Below, piece by piece: positions 61,570-64,000 of a DNA stretch of 64,000 nt. The notes under the pieces are model-generated. The model was not told the DNA's origin. It made no database searches and saw only the letters and a list, made by a program, of their open reading frames with translations. Source of the stretch: Cristatella mucedo (taxonomy: Eukaryota; Bryozoa; Phylactolaemata; Cristatellidae); assembly GCA_009760855.2 (NCBI GenBank), contig WPIO01000047.1, forward strand, positions 203,501 to 267,500, read 5' to 3'. Position 1 is the first letter of the stretch; each line of letters starts with the position of its first letter. The position numbers were made by a program, and so were the translations under genes.

Positions 61570-61707
61570 TCAAGTTTCATTTAAGTTCAGTTCGTCGTAC
61601 TCCCGCGCCATGGCCATCTTACTGGGAGCAGACGCTTTGCTTAACTTTGAGAGGATTTCGCAGAGTTGAGACTAATTGAGCTGCTTGCCATCTGGTTTTT
61701 TTGACAT
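61570..61707 (-). pseudogene. Transposase N-terminal remnant (HTH-like)
   Basis: ATG at 61707 reads M-S-K-K-P-D-G-K-Q-L-N, one TAG at 61674-61672, then L-C-E-I-L-S-K-L-S-K and M-A-M-A-R-E-Y-D-E-L, ending at TGA 61572-61570. A pattern of helix, polar turn, then (A/L)-A-R-E-Y is typical of the CENP-B/pogo helix-turn-helix that binds the terminal repeats. Assignment is by resemblance only. Confidence 0.45.
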
Positions 61708-61994
61708 CGTAGCAAAATCGAAGCCGTAAGGAACGGGACACGTTTAAGGAACGAGACAGGTAAATCAAAGGACAAACGGAAAGCTGAAACAGGGAAACGG
61801 GAGGAAAGTCAATAACAAACAACACACAGATGTTAAATGAATCCGTCAGATCGCAAAAGACACACCGTGCTGCCCCGGTACAGGCAAGCGCTCTGGAAAG
61901 TGCGCGGCATACCAAAAAGTACGCACCTACCGGCAAAGTACGCACAAATTTCGCAGGTTCAACTTTCGTACTTAAACGGGAGACTACTGTACTT

Positions 61995-62140
61995 GCTGGG
62001 TCTCAATGAATTTCTCTATGTGCTTTTGCGTGATGGCATGATAGGTGCAACAACTAATTGACGTGCTTTCTTTGCAGCATTTTCAAAGGAATCATGAAGC
62101 GATTTAGTTCTTTTAGGAAGCTGTACAGTTTTCTTGCAAT
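61995..62140 (+). mobile_element. Weak LINE-B-like tail
   Basis: TTTCTTTGCAGCATTTTCAA, GAAGCGATTTAGTTCTTTTA and GGAAGCTGTA echo the 3' UTR and hairpin; the (ATT)n tail is not visible. Confidence 0.35.
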
Positions 62141-62555
62141 TGTTTTTGCTATTTTATCAATACATTCTAATGGTGATGTTAGTCTCAACTAACCAGAGAA
62201 ACTACTTGTTTTCATTAGCCACACGACGGCACTTGCAAATGTATACGATAGTAGTCAAGGCAAGTGTTCTTGAAAGAACAAAGAAAACTGTACATATACT
62301 TTATGCTTTCACGTACTGCAGGTTGGACTATTGACCTCTAAAGCCTTTATTTTGTCCTCAGTAAAGAATATGATTGCCTCAGCACAAATTAATATTTTAT
62401 TGCACCATGTGAGATTTATAATGCACACTAGCACACAATTGTATCAATCTTGCCACTTTTCTGGCAGATTTCATGCTTAAATGCTGCTTAACGTGTTTAT
62501 ATTTTGTAGAAACGTGTCATCCGACTGCCCGTCAGGTAATGTGCATTAATGTGCA
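62140..62555. other. Nothing identified
   Basis: AT-rich, short frames only. Confidence 0.3.
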
Positions 62556-62557
62556 CT

Positions 62558-63075
62558 AGCAGCTGGCGGTAAAAACTCGGCAGCTAGGCGTTTCTGTCGT
62601 GAGCGTCACACTAGCCGCATTGCACCACTTGTCATGAGCCCGCAGTGGCTGCTCACAAAGCAGCGAATCCGCTCCGAGTTGTTGCCACATCTTTAGGTCC
62701 ACGCATGTTCTTTCGCTCAGACATACCTACCTACCGAAACTGCTTCCTAATCAGACCTGGCATTTTGCCACCCGCTCTCCCGACTCAAGTCGCTTAGGTG
62801 TTCCATTAAAGAAGCTCGAATTTGTTGGAGGCAGCTCCTGCAGTTCTTATGCCTCCGAAGCCTGGAGCCCACTCCTGGATGACGTCGCAGCAATATCTGA
62901 GACTTGACGACATTAAAAACTAGCTCTAAAAATAAACCTTTGCCTGCTGCATTAGTTGGACCTCTTGTGATTTTCCTTTGGGCTTGTACGTTCTGACACT
63001 GTGCACATATCATTAATTAAAAATAGCATTCTTCCATGGAAGCGTATGTAAAATGTCTAGAAATATGTTTAGGAG
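62558..63075 (+). mobile_element. LINE-B C-terminus and 3' UTR, degraded, sense
   Basis: GCAGCTAGGCGTTTCTGTCG, TTGCACCACTTGTCATGAGC, GAAGCCTGGAGCCCACTCC and GTATGTAAAATGTCTAGAAA follow LINE-B in order. Confidence 0.75.
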
Positions 63076-63282
63076 TCATAGAGTGTTGTGCAAATATCTT
63101 TTTATCACTTAAAATGTATTGCTTTTCCATTGCGGAGTGCAGCCAAAGTCTAGGCCCCGATGTGCTGGAGATCGACAACCTATCAACGTCACTTTTCCAA
63201 AGTGACGTTAAGCCCCTTTGCGTGAGCAACGTGCCGTACCTGTCTGCCAAAGAAGATTCACTGAAGTCGTGCCGCCGCACTG

Positions 63283-63309
63283 CCTCTCTCTCTCTCTCTC
63301 TCTCTCTCC
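63283..63309. repeat. (CT)n microsatellite
   Basis: About 13 CT units; a run of ten or so C follows at 63377-63388. The overlapping frames here are not credible genes. Confidence 0.9.
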
Positions 63310-63389
63310 CCGCCACTCGTAGCCGCCACTTTGCAAGTCTAGCGAGCTCGGGCTAGAAACTGCTTACTATGCTACTCCCCCCCCCCCCG

Positions 63390-63795
63390 GGACGCATCGG
63401 GCCGCTTGCAAATCTTCATTGGTTCAAGCGTGCGAGTACTCTAGCTGCATGTATTCGCGAAAATACTCGGCGCTAGCGGTTCACCGCTCAACCACTGGGG
63501 TCTTTATTAGCATCGCAGTCGGCCTCATGTGCCACTAAGCAAGGAACTCGCATCCGGACCTTTAATACGCGGGCGTTTCCCGCTTCCTGCACGGGTGCTT
63601 CGTCGGCCTCTGACAGCAGCAAGCTTTCCCGTCCGTCGTGTCCACTAACGTATCAGTGATTGCCTGATACGGCCGTTGGCGAAGCCATAACCGTCTATTG
63701 TAGATAAGAAGGAATAGATCGGATTTTCTTATGTAGTTCACTCATCTGCGTAGCGGCAGAAGCGCCTTGTTGGCTGTCGCTCTTGCTTTGCAATG
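63390..63795. other. GC-rich unassigned stretch
   Basis: No frame or repeat that I can support. Confidence 0.3.
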
Positions 63796-63796
63796 G

Positions 63797-63925
63797 CCAA
63801 TAGTAATAGTAATGACACATTGGCCATAGCGCCCTCAGAAAACTCAGTCCCTTCCCAGACACTTCGCACTTATAAGCAACGGCTGGCCGGAGGACTCGGA
63901 CCCGCGACCGCGTGTCGCTAATTTT
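63797..63925 (-). mobile_element. SINE-A-like element, antisense
   Basis: The tail TAATAGTAATAGTAATGA, then GCGCCCTCAGAAAACTCAG (hairpin) and the complement of box B (GGACTCGGACCC, near-perfect) mark a tRNA-derived SINE. Box A is not clear, so it may be a related family or truncated. Confidence 0.65.
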
Positions 63926-64000
63926 TCAAGATGCCTGAGAGATCCAACAAGCCGATTTAATGCTGCCGAATAAGGTTTGCATTGCCTCGATACCGCAGAA

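Larger units (their letters stand above)
61081..61991 (-). mobile_element. Pogo/Tigger-like DNA transposon, internally deleted
   Basis: The right end reads, outward to inward on the minus strand, TA then CAGTAGTCTCCCGTTTAAGT; the left end reads GAGTACTAACCCGTTTAAGT on the plus strand. The core CCCGTTTAAGTA (61090-61101 and reverse complement at 61969-61980) is perfect in both. CAGTA...CCCG-type ends next to TA fit pogo/Tigger elements of the Tc1/mariner superfamily. Inside, the minus strand has an N-terminal helix-turn-helix-like piece and a C-terminal tail but no catalytic DDE domain, so this is a non-autonomous deletion derivative of about 0.9 kb. Confidence 0.55.

Overview
The window is eukaryotic DNA, most likely from an invertebrate animal. 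It has short spliced exons, dinucleotide and trinucleotide microsatellites, non-LTR retrotransposons of the CR1/L2 type, tRNA-derived SINEs and several segmental duplications. There are no bacterial operons, no ribosome-binding sites, and no rRNA or CRISPR. The species cannot be named from the sequence. Most long open frames belong to retrotransposons or lie in simple repeats.

Layout. 0.7-4.2 kb: a minus-strand host gene of seven short exons, predicted from splice sites and consistent reading phases. It would encode a single-pass membrane protein with a cysteine-rich ectodomain, a Ser/Thr-rich stalk and a short tail; a long (GA)n tract lies in one intron. 2.9-7.0 kb: retrotransposon sequence, including the best copy of LINE-A (4.5-7.0 kb). 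7-11 kb: mostly unassigned, with small repeats. 11.1-12.8 kb: AT-rich, broken minus-strand frames of unknown origin. 13.0-20.3 kb: first copy of a large duplicated segment holding a small three-exon gene for a predicted secreted peptide. 20.3-23.8 kb: the most complete LINE-B copy (minus strand; endonuclease and reverse transcriptase readable, broken by three stops and a frameshift). 24-44 kb: older duplicated modules (module C twice, module D three times) and an inverted copy of the secreted-peptide gene at 31.8-32.3 kb, riddled with LINE-B, LINE-A, SINE-A and SINE-B insertions. 44.4-49.9 kb: second direct copy of the 13-20 kb segment. 50-60 kb: unassigned sequence, a tandem duplication at 53.2-54.25 kb and another LINE-B copy. 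61.1-62.0 kb: an internally deleted pogo/Tigger-like DNA transposon. The last 2 kb hold LINE-B and SINE remnants.

The two main stories are these. (1) A previously unrecognised (to me) small secreted-peptide gene family is present in three copies with the same exon structure, and every copy is broken by a different lesion. (2) LINE-B and the tRNA-derived SINE-A share a 3' hairpin tail, which suggests that SINE-A uses LINE-B's machinery. Because the duplicated segments carry different insertions, empty and filled sites can be compared directly within the window, which orders the events: the segments duplicated first, then retrotransposons inserted.
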